Below, piece by piece: positions 46,468 to 55,882 of a DNA stretch of 64,000 bases. Below the pieces are notes generated by a model. It had not been told where the DNA came from. It was given only the letters and a program-made list of their open reading frames with translations, and did not search any database. The translations under genes and the position numbers were made by a program. Numbering within the stretch: position 1 is the first letter of the stretch; the number at the start of each line of letters is the position of its first letter. The stretch is from Martinezella lusitana (lineage in GTDB: Bacteria; Pseudomonadota; Alphaproteobacteria; Rhizobiales; Rhizobiaceae), in assembly GCF_016901135.1 (NCBI RefSeq), contig NZ_JAFEVL010000045.1:744001-808000 (forward strand). The letters run 5' to 3'.

Positions 46468-47481
46468 TCAGTTGCTGGCGCTGACAAGCGCGTCGGCGGT
46501 CACGAACGCGCTGTAGCTCGGCAGGACTTCGGAGACTTTGCCCTGGCCCTTCAGGAAGGTCGCGGTGTCCTTCAGGATCTTTGCGGCACCGGACTGGTCG
46601 CCGCCACCGAGCCAGGCTGCCGATGCCTGGACATCGGGTGTCAACAGGGTGAGATTCTTCAGGGCCGAAGCCTGCTGATCGGCAGTACCGCCGAGAAGCT
46701 TGGCAAGAGCCTTGGTGTTGTCGCTATCCGGTCCCCAGGCCGCTTTGTCGGCCGCGAAGGAGGCGTAGTACTTGTTGATCACGGATGCGAAGGCTTTCAG
46801 GAATTGCGGATCGCTTGCGGCAAATTTCGACGTTGCCACCCAGGCGGAAAACGTCGGAGCGCCCTTGTCTGCAACATCCTTGGAGGTAACGAGCACTTTG
46901 CCACTCTTCTTCAGCTCGGTCAGCGCCGGATCCCAGACGAAGCCGCCGTCGATATCGCCGCGATTATAGCTTGCGACGATTTCCGGCTGCGGGATGGCGA
47001 ACACTTGCACGTCTTTTTCCGTCAGACCGAGGGACTTGATAAGGGCGAGCAACTGATAGTGGTCGGTGGAAACCGGTGCCGCCGCGAGCTTCTTGCCCTT
47101 GAGGTCGGCGAGCGTGTTGATGCCCGAGCCGTTGCGCACCACAAGCGCTTCGTCGACACCTGAGATCGACGACAGGTAGAAGGCCTTGACCTCGAGACCT
47201 CGGGATGCAGCCGCCGCAAACGGGCTGGAGCCCACGTAGCCGATCTGGACGTCACCCGACGCGATGGCCGCAAAGATTTCCGCTCCAGAGTTGAATCTCC
47301 GGAAATCGATCTCGTATCCGGTCTCCTTGGCGAAGTCGCCGTTGGCAATGGCGACTGAGGACGGCAACGCGTCGGTTTGATAGCCGACGACGACTTTTTT
47401 GTCGGCGGCGGCTGCAGCCGCTGCAGTCGAAATGCTGGCGAGACCGACGACGGCCGCAGCGATCAGATTCTTGAGGTTCAT
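46468..47481 (-). CDS. tauA: Taurine/sulfonate ABC transporter substrate-binding protein
   Basis: Periplasmic binding protein, 337 aa, with signal peptide MNLKNLIAAAVVGLASISTA ending in an Ala run. TauA hallmarks are VVVGYQTDALPSSVAIANGD and AAIASGDVQIGYVGSSPFAA. AAAGGGA precedes the ATG at 47481. First gene of the tauABC-ssuD operon. TauA-like transport with SsuD rather than TauD means the true substrate could be taurine or other alkanesulfonates. Confidence 0.92.
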   Translation of the reverse strand: MNLKNLIAAAVVGLASISTAAAAAAADKKVVVGYQTDALPSSVAIANGDFAKETGYEIDFRRFNSGAEIFAAIASGDVQIGYVGSSPFAAAASRGLEVKAFYLSSISGVDEALVVRNGSGINTLADLKGKKLAAAPVSTDHYQLLALIKSLGLTEKDVQVFAIPQPEIVASYNRGDIDGGFVWDPALTELKKSGKVLVTSKDVADKGAPTFSAWVATSKFAASDPQFLKAFASVINKYYASFAADKAAWGPDSDNTKALAKLLGGTADQQASALKNLTLLTPDVQASAAWLGGGDQSGAAKILKDTATFLKGQGKVSEVLPSYSAFVTADALVSASN

Positions 47482-47580
47482 GTTTATCCCTTTGGCCGGA
47501 CCATATTTTCCGGCGCTCCCTGAGTTCAATAATCCGAGCCTAGCGAAGAAGGGTGGAACATCGATAGAAATAACAAACTA

Positions 47581-47595
47581 TTTTTATAGACTATA
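47581..47595. promoter_or_regulatory. AT-rich palindromic element, tau side
   Basis: TTTTTATAGACTATA contains most of the 13-base perfect palindrome TTATAGACTATAA (47584-47596). A 14/15 match lies at 47807-47821 in the same divergent region. Probably a shared operator or UP element for the two sulfur operons. Confidence 0.5.
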
Positions 47596-47806
47596 AGGGG
47601 AATTGTTTGTCTGAAATGACCGGCGCTGCAGCGTTGGCATCTTTCCGGAAGCAAAAGCAGGAGGTCGGTGGGAGCCTTGCTTCCATGGATGTTGCACCAA
47701 CCGAGCTTCGCAAATCCGCTTGCCGCTCCTTTAATCGGCTGCTTATTTTTTCCGCATCTGTATGAAGAAAAAGAAAGCTGTTTCTTAAATTCCGTAAAAT
47801 CTATGT

Positions 47807-47821
47807 TTTTTATAGATTATA
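47807..47821. promoter_or_regulatory. AT-rich element, monooxygenase side
   Basis: TTTTTATAGATTATA differs by one base from 47581-47595 and sits 29 bases before the chosen start of the divergent monooxygenase gene. Same orientation as the first copy. Confidence 0.5.
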
Positions 47822-47849
47822 GCGCCGATGGTCGTCATTGGGCGCAAAC

Positions 47850-48860
47850 ATGGATGAACGAAACGGCATGTCCTATCTCCTCAGCCTTCTCGACAAGAGC
47901 CCGATCGAGCAGGGGCTCAGCGCCACCGATGCGCTCGGCGCCACGACGCGATTGGCCGTCAGAGCCGAAGAACTCGGCTATCATCGCTTCTGGGTCGCCG
48001 AGCATCACAACATGGCGACCCTTGCCAGTTCGGCACCCGAAGTGCTGATCGCCTATCTCATCGCCAGAACCTCGAAGATCCGTGTCGGCTCCGGCGGCGT
48101 CATGCTGCAGCACTACAGCGCCTACAAGGTCGCCGAGGCCTTCAATCTTCTGGCTTCGCTCGCGCCGGGCCGCGTCGACCTCGGCGTCGGCAAGGCGCCC
48201 GGCGGCTTCCCTTTGTCGACCCGCGCATTGCAGGTTGCCATCGATCCGGAAAGGAAGCCGAGCTTTGCCGAGCAGCTTTCCGACCTGAATGGCTATCTCG
48301 CCGCCGACCCTCATTCCGACGGCGCCTTGGCGACACCGTTTCCGCCTCGCGCAGCGGAGCGATTCCTGCTCGGCGCCAGCGTCGAGAGCGCCGAGCTTGC
48401 GGCAGAAAAGGGCTGGAAGCTGGTTTTCGCCGGCCATCTGAACGGCGATCCGGAAAATCTGCGCAAGACCTTCGATGCTTATGGGCGCGCGACGGGTGGC
48501 AAGGTTCCGATCCTGGCGCTCGCCGCCTTTGCCGCCGAAAGCGAGGCGCATGCCCGCGACCGCGTCGGCCAGCTCCGCATCGTCAAGCTCTTCCTGCCCA
48601 ATGGCCAAAGCGTCAACGTCGGCAGTCAGGAACAGGCGGCGGAATTCGCTCGTCAGGCTGGCGTCACGGACTATCGCACCGAAGAGAAGGTGCCGAGCGT
48701 GCTGCATGGCACGGCCGCACAGATCCGCGAAGAACTCGACGCGCTGCACCGCCGCTACGGGGTCGAGGAATTCGTGCTCGATACGCCGGCGCTGACGGCG
48801 GCTGAACGGCTCACCTCAATTGAACTGCTCGCCAAAGAGCGGCTTTCCCTCGTTGCCTGA
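47850..48860 (+). CDS. LLM class flavin-dependent oxidoreductase (MsnO8-like)
   Basis: Luciferase-like enzyme, 336 aa. AEELGYHRFWVAEHHNMATL and KIRVGSGGVMLQHYSAYKVA are diagnostic for the MsnO8/LuxA-related group. GRVDLGVGKAPGGFPLSTRA follows. First gene of the sulfur block running right to 56923. Start is taken at 47850; an ATG six codons later (47868) is also possible because neither has a clear ribosome-binding site. Confidence 0.87.
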   Translation: MDERNGMSYLLSLLDKSPIEQGLSATDALGATTRLAVRAEELGYHRFWVAEHHNMATLASSAPEVLIAYLIARTSKIRVGSGGVMLQHYSAYKVAEAFNLLASLAPGRVDLGVGKAPGGFPLSTRALQVAIDPERKPSFAEQLSDLNGYLAADPHSDGALATPFPPRAAERFLLGASVESAELAAEKGWKLVFAGHLNGDPENLRKTFDAYGRATGGKVPILALAAFAAESEAHARDRVGQLRIVKLFLPNGQSVNVGSQEQAAEFARQAGVTDYRTEEKVPSVLHGTAAQIREELDALHRRYGVEEFVLDTPALTAAERLTSIELLAKERLSLVA

Positions 48861-48885
48861 ACAGCCTGTCCCAGGAGGATCAATC

Positions 48886-50235
48886 ATGGCTCAGAAACAC
48901 GTCACTTTCGGCATCATGCTGCAGGGCCCAGGCGGCCACATGAACGCCTGGAAGCATCCGAGCGTCCCGGCCGATGCCAGCACCAATCTCAATTTCTTCG
49001 TCAAGACGGCCCGCAAGGCGGAAGAGGCTGGCATCGCCTTCGCCTTCGTCGCAGACGGTCTTTACATCAACGAGCAGTCGATCCCGCATTTCCTCAACCG
49101 CTTCGAGCCGCTGACCATCCTTTCAGCGCTTGCCGCCTTTACGACGAAGCTCGGCCTGGTCGGGACGGTCTCGACCTCCTACAGCGATCCCTTCACCATT
49201 GCCCGTCAGTTCGCCTCGCTCGATCTCATCAGCGGCGGTCGTGCCGGCTGGAATGCCGTGACCTCGCCGCTCGAAGGCTCCGGCCGTAACTACAGCCGCG
49301 AGCACCCCGAGCACGAGCTGCGCTATGAGATCGCCGACGAGTATCTCGATGCCACCAAGGGCCTGTGGGACTCCTGGGATGACGATGCCTTCCCGCGCGA
49401 CCGCGAAACCGGCGTTTATGCCGACAAGGCCAAGCTGCATCGTCTGAACCACAAGGGGCGCTTCTTCCGTATCGAAGGGCCGCTTAACATCGGCCGATCC
49501 AAGCAAGGGCAGCCTGTGGTCTTCCAGGCAGGTGCCTCCGATTCCGGCATCCGGCTCGCCGGCAAACATGCCGATGCCGTCTTTACCAATGGCGGGCCTC
49601 TCGACGATGCCAAGGTCTTCTACAAGCAGGTCAAGCAGAGTGCGATTGCACATGGCCGCAGCGCGGCGGATGTCGGCATCTTTCCCGGCATTGGCCCGAT
49701 CGTCGGCGCGACGCAGGATGAGGCGGAGGCCAAGTATCAGGCAATCCGCAATCTCGTCACTGTCGACGAGGCGCTCACCTATCTCGGCCGTTTCTTCGAT
49801 CATCATGATTTCAGCGTCTATCCGCTGGATGAGCCGTTTCCGGATCTCGGCGATATCGGCCGCAACAACTTTCGCGCCACGACCGATCGCATCAAGAAGA
49901 CGGCGCAAGAGAAGGGGCTTACGCTGCGCGAAGTGGCGCTCGATGCGGCAACGCCGCGCACCGCCTTCATTGGGACTGCCGAGCATATTGCCGATGAGAT
50001 CATCCGCTGGGTGGACGGGGAGGCCGCAGATGGCTTCATCCTGGGTTTTCCGGTCATTGCCGAGGGCTTCGACGACTTCTCCAAATATGTCCTGCCGATC
50101 CTGACGAGCCGCGGCTATTTCGATCCGGAGCTGAAGGGCGAGACGCTGCGCGATCATCTCGGCCTGCCGTTCCGCGAAAGCCGTCATGTGGCGCAATCCG
50201 ATCATATCGAACCTGCAAAGGCCGTTGGCGCCTGA
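48886..50235 (+). CDS. FMN-dependent monooxygenase, NtaA/SnaA/DszA family (YxeK-like)
   Basis: 449 aa; CCAGGAGGA lies upstream of the ATG. Family segments are AFVADGLYINEQSIPHFLNR, ISGGRAGWNAVTSPLEGSGR and a long C-terminal tail. In B. subtilis YxeK of this family oxidatively cleaves N-acetyl-S-(2-succino)cysteine to N-acetylcysteine. The next three genes (M20 deacetylase, N-acetyltransferase, cystine-type transporter) reproduce the yxe gene set, so a similar C-S-cleaving role on an N-acetylated cysteine thioether is inferred. DszA/NtaA-like activities are alternatives. Confidence 0.88.
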   Translation: MAQKHVTFGIMLQGPGGHMNAWKHPSVPADASTNLNFFVKTARKAEEAGIAFAFVADGLYINEQSIPHFLNRFEPLTILSALAAFTTKLGLVGTVSTSYSDPFTIARQFASLDLISGGRAGWNAVTSPLEGSGRNYSREHPEHELRYEIADEYLDATKGLWDSWDDDAFPRDRETGVYADKAKLHRLNHKGRFFRIEGPLNIGRSKQGQPVVFQAGASDSGIRLAGKHADAVFTNGGPLDDAKVFYKQVKQSAIAHGRSAADVGIFPGIGPIVGATQDEAEAKYQAIRNLVTVDEALTYLGRFFDHHDFSVYPLDEPFPDLGDIGRNNFRATTDRIKKTAQEKGLTLREVALDAATPRTAFIGTAEHIADEIIRWVDGEAADGFILGFPVIAEGFDDFSKYVLPILTSRGYFDPELKGETLRDHLGLPFRESRHVAQSDHIEPAKAVGA

Positions 50236-50251
50236 GCCCGGACTGATCGCC

Positions 50252-51451
50252 ATGAACGCCATCGTCAATACTGCTTCGCTCAATGACCCAGTCGAGAAGG
50301 GGATTGCCGTCTATCTCGACGAGATCATCGCACTGCGGCACGATCTGCATCAATACCCCGAACTGGCCTTTCAGGAGCATCGAACCGCCAAAAAGGTTGC
50401 GTCCCTTCTTGGTGATTGGGGCTACGAAGTTGCGACAGGCATAGCCGGTACCGGTGTCGTCGCGACCCTGAAACGGGGCGATGGGCAGCGCAGTCTCGGC
50501 ATCCGTGCCGACATGGATGCCCTGCCGATCGACGAAGCGACCGGGCTTGACTATGCCAGCAGCAATCCCGGCGTCATGCACGCCTGCGGCCATGACGGAC
50601 ATACCTCGATCCTGCTTGCTGCCGCTCGTTATCTCGCGGAAAGCAGCCATTTCAGCGGCACGCTTCGGCTGATTTTTCAGCCGGCCGAAGAGATCGGTGC
50701 TGGCGCCCGCAAGATGCTGTCGGAAGGGCTTTTCGATCGCTTTCCGGTCGATGCCGTCTTCGGCTTGCACAATTGGCCGGGTGTTCCCGAGGGGCAGTTC
50801 GGCTTCGTTGCCGGTCCTGCCATGGCCTCCGTCGATCAGGCGGTCATCAAGATTGTCGGTAAGGGCGGCCATGGCGCCGAGCCGCATCGGTCCGTCGACC
50901 CCGTGCTGGCGTCGGCTTCCTTCATCACGGCTCTGCAAAGCGTGGTCTCGCGCAACATCGATCCGCAGGACATGGCTGTCGCGACTGTGGGTTCCATTCA
51001 TGCCGGTTCCGCATCGAACGTCATTCCGGAAAGCGTCGAGATGAAGCTCACCATGCGCGCATTCAGCGAGCAGGTGCGCGTGAAGCTTCAGGAGCGCATT
51101 CCAGCGCTCGCCCGTGCCCAGGCGGAAAGCTTCGGAGCCGTGGCCGAGGTCAACTATCGTCTGGGCTTTCCGGCTTTGGTCAACCACGTCGACGAGACCG
51201 CCTTTGCTCGCAGCGTTGCCGTGCAGGCGCTTGGTCCCGCTGCGGTCGAGGCAGATTTCCGGCCGCGCACGGCAAGCGAGGACTTTGCGTTCCTGCTGCA
51301 AGCCAAGCCCGGCAGCTACCTCTTCGTCGGCAATGGCGACAGCGCCCCGCTGCACAGCGCCCAATACAATTTCAACGACGCCATCATTGCGCCTGCCGCC
51401 CGCTACTGGGTGCGGCTCGCCGAAACCTTCCTCGCGGATGACAACAGGTGA
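50252..51451 (+). CDS. M20 family amidohydrolase (N-acetylcysteine deacetylase-like)
   Basis: Dinuclear-metal amidohydrolase, 399 aa. Ligands include Cys112 and His114 (HACGHDGHTSIL), Glu146-Glu147 (FQPAEEIGAG) and the dimer-domain GKGGHGAEPHRSVDP. It belongs to the HipO/YxeP branch, which removes N-acyl groups from amino acids. It would convert N-acetylcysteine to cysteine after the monooxygenase step. The start at 50252 is chosen because the earlier codon lies inside the monooxygenase gene. Confidence 0.88.
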   Translation: MNAIVNTASLNDPVEKGIAVYLDEIIALRHDLHQYPELAFQEHRTAKKVASLLGDWGYEVATGIAGTGVVATLKRGDGQRSLGIRADMDALPIDEATGLDYASSNPGVMHACGHDGHTSILLAAARYLAESSHFSGTLRLIFQPAEEIGAGARKMLSEGLFDRFPVDAVFGLHNWPGVPEGQFGFVAGPAMASVDQAVIKIVGKGGHGAEPHRSVDPVLASASFITALQSVVSRNIDPQDMAVATVGSIHAGSASNVIPESVEMKLTMRAFSEQVRVKLQERIPALARAQAESFGAVAEVNYRLGFPALVNHVDETAFARSVAVQALGPAAVEADFRPRTASEDFAFLLQAKPGSYLFVGNGDSAPLHSAQYNFNDAIIAPAARYWVRLAETFLADDNR

Positions 51452-51459
51452 CGAACGAC

Positions 51460-51999
51460 ATGAGCGACACGTTTCTTTATACGACCCCGCTAGATCCGCG
51501 CGCCAAGCCGCTGATCGATGAACTCATCTTCGAATATGACAGCCGCTACGGCACCTATTTCAATGCAGAGGGTGCGGCTGCCGAACTGAACCGCTATCCG
51601 CCGGAAGCCTTTGCGCCGCCGCATGGCAACTTCCTGCTTCTGCTGCGCGACGGCGAGACGATCGGCGGCGGAGCGTTCAAGCACTACGACGAGAACACCG
51701 CCGAGTTCAAACGCGTATGGACGCGGCATGACCTGAGGCGTCAGGGACTTGCGCGGACAGTACTCTTCGAGCTGGAAGCCCAGGCGGCGCGGCAGGGCTA
51801 TTCGCGCATCTATCTCACGACCGGCTTTCGCCAGCCCGAAGCCGTCGGCCTCTATCTCACCAACGGCTACACCGCTCTCTTCGACACGTCTGTCGACCCT
51901 GAGATCCACAAGAGCCTGCCCTTCGAGAAGGATATCAGCCACCTGGCGCTCGGCGCACTCGATGAGCCGCGCCGACGCATAGCCGGCGCGAACCACTGA
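51460..51999 (+). CDS. GNAT N-acetyltransferase (YxeL/SnaA-like role)
   Basis: 179 aa. Motif A is HDLRRQGLARTVLFELEAQA, giving the acetyl-CoA loop R/Q-x-x-G-x-A; motif B is AVGLYLTNGYTALF. In the B. subtilis pathway a GNAT protein N-acetylates the cysteine adduct before oxidation. The ATG at 51460 has AGGTGA upstream; a GTG four codons earlier overlaps the amidohydrolase stop. Confidence 0.85.
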   Translation: MSDTFLYTTPLDPRAKPLIDELIFEYDSRYGTYFNAEGAAAELNRYPPEAFAPPHGNFLLLLRDGETIGGGAFKHYDENTAEFKRVWTRHDLRRQGLARTVLFELEAQAARQGYSRIYLTTGFRQPEAVGLYLTNGYTALFDTSVDPEIHKSLPFEKDISHLALGALDEPRRRIAGANH

Positions 52000-52037
52000 A
52001 AACGGCAAAGACCGATTATTCATAAAAGGGAATCATC

Positions 52038-53819
52038 ATGGCACTGACGACAGACTTCGCGGGCATCGATCCGGGCGCCAGAACCAACGAGACGAAGACG
52101 GACTATTCGGGCTACCGCATCGTGCCGGCGCGTCATCCCGGACGTACCGCGGGTACGATTTTTGCCGCGTTCGTCCTTGCCGCCATTCTCTATTCCACCT
52201 TCACCAATCCGCGCTGGGGCTGGGGCGTTTTTGCCGAGTGGTTCTTTGCCGAGCCGGTGTTGGTGGGTCTCGGAAGGACATTGCTTCTGACCGCACTCGC
52301 CGCCGTTTCCGGCTCAATCCTTGGAACAGCCTTGGCTTTGGCGCGTGTGTCGAGATCGCCGCTGCTGTCGAGCCTTTCCTGGGGCTATATCTGGCTGTTG
52401 CGTTCGATCCCGATGATCGTGCTGCTGCTCGTGCTCAACAATCTCGGCTATCTCTACGAGACGATCACCATCGGCGTGCCCTTCACCGACAAGGTGTTGT
52501 TCGATTATCCCACAACGCAGCTCCTGACGCCATTCGCGGCGGCCTTCCTCGGGCTGACCCTGAACCAATCCGCATTTTTCGCCGAGATCGTCCGCGGCGG
52601 CATCCTGTCGGTCGACCAGGGTCAGCTCGAAGCAGCCTCCGCGCTCGGCCTGCCGCGCCGCCGCCAGGCATTCCGCATCGTTCTGCCGCAGGCCATGCGC
52701 TCCATTCTTCCCACAGGTTTCAACGAAATCATCGGCCTCGCCAAGAGCACATCCATGGTCTACGTGCTGGCATTGCCGGAGCTTTTCTACACCGTGCAGG
52801 TCATCTATCGCCGTAATCTGGAGGTCATTCCGCTGCTGATGGTGGCAACGGTCTGGTATCTCGTCATCATGACGGTCCTGTCGATCATCCAGCACTATAT
52901 CGAGCGTTATTTTTCCCGAGGCGCGCTGCGCAATCCGACGCCCTTGCCATTCGAGGCATTCTTCCAGCGCCGCCGCAATCGGGCCTCGGCGTCTGACGTT
53001 TCAGTCTTGGAAACGACAGGTCAGACAGGCCTTCGCGATGCGGGCATTCTGCGGGCTACGGGCGGTGCCGTGCGCATTCATGGCATATCGAAGAGCTTCG
53101 GCACGCTGAAGGTTCTCGACGATATCGAGCTCAACCTGCCGACCGGCAGTGTAACGGCCATTCTCGGGCCGTCGGGTTCCGGCAAGTCGACGCTGCTGCG
53201 CGCCATCAATCATCTGGAGCGTGTCGATAGCGGCTTTATCTCCGTCGATGGCGAGCTTGTCGGCTACAGACAGCAAGGCAATGTGCTCTTCGAACTCAAG
53301 GAAAAGGATGTTCTCAAGCGTCGTGTCGACATCGGCATGGTGTTTCAGAATTTCAACCTCTTTCCACACCTGACGGTTCTGGAGAATCTCATCGAGGCTC
53401 CGATCCAGGTGCGCGGTCTCAGCCGGGAGCAGGCCGTGCTTCTCGCCCGCGAGCTTCTTGCGCGCGTCGGCCTCAGCGACAAGATCGACGCCTATCCGCG
53501 CCAGCTTTCCGGCGGGCAGCAGCAGCGTGTCGCCATCGCCCGCGCCCTGGCGCTTCGGCCGAAAGTCCTGCTGTTCGACGAGCCGACCTCGGCGCTCGAC
53601 CCGGAACTCGTCGGCGAGGTGCTTGACGTGATCAAGGAGCTTGCCCGCACCGGGACGACGCTTGTCATCGTCACGCATGAGATCGGCTTTGCCCGCGAAG
53701 TCGCCGATACCGTCGTCTTCATGGAAGGCGGGCACATTCTCGAGACCGGTTCGCCGGCACAGATCTTCAACGATGCGAAGCACCCGCGCACACGGGCATT
53801 CCTCGACAAGGTTCTCTAG
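52038..53819 (+). CDS. Polar amino acid ABC transporter, permease fused to ATPase
   Basis: 593 aa. Residues 30-300 are a HisM/TcyL-type permease ([40 protein letters not shown] coupling loop). From about 345 it is an ABC ATPase with [24 protein letters not shown] and [12 protein letters not shown]. One gene thus encodes the whole membrane part, which would form a homodimer. It is followed by two binding-protein genes. By context it imports cystine-like or S-substituted cysteine compounds. Confidence 0.92.
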   Translation: MALTTDFAGIDPGARTNETKTDYSGYRIVPARHPGRTAGTIFAAFVLAAILYSTFTNPRWGWGVFAEWFFAEPVLVGLGRTLLLTALAAVSGSILGTALALARVSRSPLLSSLSWGYIWLLRSIPMIVLLLVLNNLGYLYETITIGVPFTDKVLFDYPTTQLLTPFAAAFLGLTLNQSAFFAEIVRGGILSVDQGQLEAASALGLPRRRQAFRIVLPQAMRSILPTGFNEIIGLAKSTSMVYVLALPELFYTVQVIYRRNLEVIPLLMVATVWYLVIMTVLSIIQHYIERYFSRGALRNPTPLPFEAFFQRRRNRASASDVSVLETTGQTGLRDAGILRATGGAVRIHGISKSFGTLKVLDDIELNLPTGSVTAILGPSGSGKSTLLRAINHLERVDSGFISVDGELVGYRQQGNVLFELKEKDVLKRRVDIGMVFQNFNLFPHLTVLENLIEAPIQVRGLSREQAVLLARELLARVGLSDKIDAYPRQLSGGQQQRVAIARALALRPKVLLFDEPTSALDPELVGEVLDVIKELARTGTTLVIVTHEIGFAREVADTVVFMEGGHILETGSPAQIFNDAKHPRTRAFLDKVL

Positions 53820-53909
53820 CAGACACAGCTGGTGAAAATGCCGGGCCGTGACGGGCATCCGGATAATAACGACACAATAAACAACCTAAAGATGAAATGG
53901 AGTAGGGAC

Positions 53910-54854
53910 ATGGCATTCTTTGATAGAGCAAAATACGTGCTGGCGGGGGTAGTCACTGCCGTTGCGATGAGTTGCGCGACAGCCGATGCGGCCGAGAAAT
54001 TCAATCTCAGCCCGGATACGTCCAATCGGGTCAGGGCGGAGAAGGATGAGGCGGCGATCAAGGCGATCGCACCCGGCTTCAAATTCGTCAATCCCGGCAA
54101 GTTCACGGTGGCGATCAACGCTTGGGATCCACCGATCGCTACTTACGCCACCGACGCGAAGACCGTCGTTGGTGCCGATCCGGATATCGCGCAATTGCTC
54201 GCCGATTCCCTCGGTCTGCAGCTCGAACTGGTGCCGGTCGCCTGGGAAGACTGGCCGCTCGGCGTCTCCTCCGGCAAGTATGATGCCGTCATCTCCAACG
54301 TGACCGTCACCGAGGAGCGCAAGCTGAAATTCGACTTCTCCACCTATCGCAAGGACGTGCTCGGCTTCTACGTGAAATCAGACAGCAAGATCACTGAGAT
54401 CAAGGAGCCCAAGGATGTCGCGGGTCTCAAGGTGATCACGGGAGCTGGCACGAACCAGGAGAAGATCATTCTCGAATGGGATCGCCAGAACGTGGCGGCC
54501 GGTTTGAAGCCGATCGACATACAGTATTACGACGACCGCGCCGCCGCCGATCTTGCCCTGCAGTCGGGTCGCGCCGATGTCGAGTTCAATCCGAACGCGA
54601 CGCAGGCCTACAAGGCCGCCATCAACGGCACAAGGAAGCTTGTCGGCGTCGTTTCGGGCGGTTGGCCGCTCACGGCTGAAATCGCAGTCACGACGAAGAA
54701 GGGCTCCGGCCTCGCCGACGCCCTCACGCTCGCTATCAATGATCGGATCAAGGACGGCAAATATGGCGAAGTGCTGAAGCACTGGAGCCTGACTGCCGAA
54801 GCGGTCGATCAATCCAAGACCAACCCTGCGGGCCTGCCGAAGAGCGGTTCGTAA
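53910..54854 (+). CDS. Polar amino acid ABC transporter substrate-binding protein 1
   Basis: Periplasmic binding protein family 3, 314 aa, with signal peptide MAFFDRAKYVLAGVVTAVAM ending near ATADA. ATDAKTVVGADPDIAQLLAD and SSGKYDAVISNVTVTEERK are family signatures. The start at 53910 has AGGGAC upstream; earlier in-frame codons precede an untypical leader. About 60% similar by eye to the next gene's product and of the same length. Confidence 0.9.
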   Translation: MAFFDRAKYVLAGVVTAVAMSCATADAAEKFNLSPDTSNRVRAEKDEAAIKAIAPGFKFVNPGKFTVAINAWDPPIATYATDAKTVVGADPDIAQLLADSLGLQLELVPVAWEDWPLGVSSGKYDAVISNVTVTEERKLKFDFSTYRKDVLGFYVKSDSKITEIKEPKDVAGLKVITGAGTNQEKIILEWDRQNVAAGLKPIDIQYYDDRAAADLALQSGRADVEFNPNATQAYKAAINGTRKLVGVVSGGWPLTAEIAVTTKKGSGLADALTLAINDRIKDGKYGEVLKHWSLTAEAVDQSKTNPAGLPKSGS

Positions 54855-54862
54855 TGTTGGTC

Positions 54863-54901
54863 GAGCGGACCGGCGTTGGTGGGGCCCGCGCCGGTCCGCT
54901 C
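54863..54901 (+). repeat. Intercistronic stem-loop after binding-protein gene
   Basis: GAGCGGACCGGCG (54863-54875) and CGCCGGTCCGCTC (54889-54901) form a perfect 13-bp stem between the two binding-protein genes. No T-run follows. Confidence 0.75.
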
Positions 54902-54925
54902 CCATTCATCTGTTATGGAGATACA

Positions 54926-55870
54926 GTGTTCGTGACGATCCTTCCTACCTTCAGAACCATGCTTGCCACTGTAACTGCGGCTGCTTTGATCGGCTTTGGC
55001 CCGGTGAAGGCATCCGAAGACTTCGATCTCAGTCCGGAACAGCCCGGACGTGTCCATGCAGTAAAGAATGATGCGGCGATTGCCGCCGTTCCCAAGGGCT
55101 TCAAGTTTGTGACGCCAGGCACATTCACCGTGGCGGTTGCTCCCGGCGGGCCGCCGCTTGCCACCTACGCCACAGATGCCAAGACCGTCGTCGGTGCCGA
55201 TCCCGACTACGCCTCCGCCATTGCCGATGCGCTCGGCCTGAAGCTGGAACTCGTTCCGGTCGCGTGGATCGACTGGCCGCTCGGGCTGACATCGGGCAAG
55301 TACGATGCTGTCATTTCCAATGTCGGCGTCACCGAGCAGCGCAAGGAGAAGTTCGATTTCTCCACCTATCGCCAGGGCCTACACGGCTTCTTCGTCAAGA
55401 CCGACAGCAAGGTCGTATCGATCAAGGAGCCCAAGGATGCTGCCGGCCTCCGGTTTATCGTCGGTGCGGGCACCAACCAGGAGCGGATCCTGCTGAAATG
55501 GAGCGACAAGGATGTGGCGGCCGGCCTGAAGCCGCTCGAATTGCAATATTACGACGACGACGCGGCGAGCCTTCTCGCCCTTCAATCGGGTCGCGCCGAC
55601 GTCATCGTGCAGCCGCATGCCCAGCTCGTCTACATCGCCGCCCGCGATAAGAACATTAGACGTGTCGGCACCTTGAGCGCCGGCTGGCCCGATCGTTCGG
55701 ACGTCGCAATCACCACGCGCAAGGGCAGCGGCCTTGCGGCAGCGCTCACGACTGCCACGAACGGGCTGATCAAGGACCGCACCTATGCCAGGATTCTGGA
55801 TCACTGGCATCTTGCCGAGGAAGCCCTGCCGAAATCGGAAACCAATCCGCCCGGCCTGCCGAAATATTGA
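54926..55870 (+). CDS. Polar amino acid ABC transporter substrate-binding protein 2
   Basis: 314 aa from a GTG at 54926 with GGAG five bases upstream; the ATG at 54854 would read through the stem-loop. The signal peptide includes MLATVTAAALIGFGPVKA. It has ATDAKTVVGADPDYASAIAD and SGKYDAVISNVGVTEQRKEK, closely matching binding protein 1. A tandem duplicate serving the same fused transporter but probably with different ligand range. B. subtilis TcyJ/TcyK is a precedent for two binding proteins with one cystine transporter. Confidence 0.88.
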   Translation: MFVTILPTFRTMLATVTAAALIGFGPVKASEDFDLSPEQPGRVHAVKNDAAIAAVPKGFKFVTPGTFTVAVAPGGPPLATYATDAKTVVGADPDYASAIADALGLKLELVPVAWIDWPLGLTSGKYDAVISNVGVTEQRKEKFDFSTYRQGLHGFFVKTDSKVVSIKEPKDAAGLRFIVGAGTNQERILLKWSDKDVAAGLKPLELQYYDDDAASLLALQSGRADVIVQPHAQLVYIAARDKNIRRVGTLSAGWPDRSDVAITTRKGSGLAAALTTATNGLIKDRTYARILDHWHLAEEALPKSETNPPGLPKY

Positions 55871-55882
55871 GGAGACAGCCGG

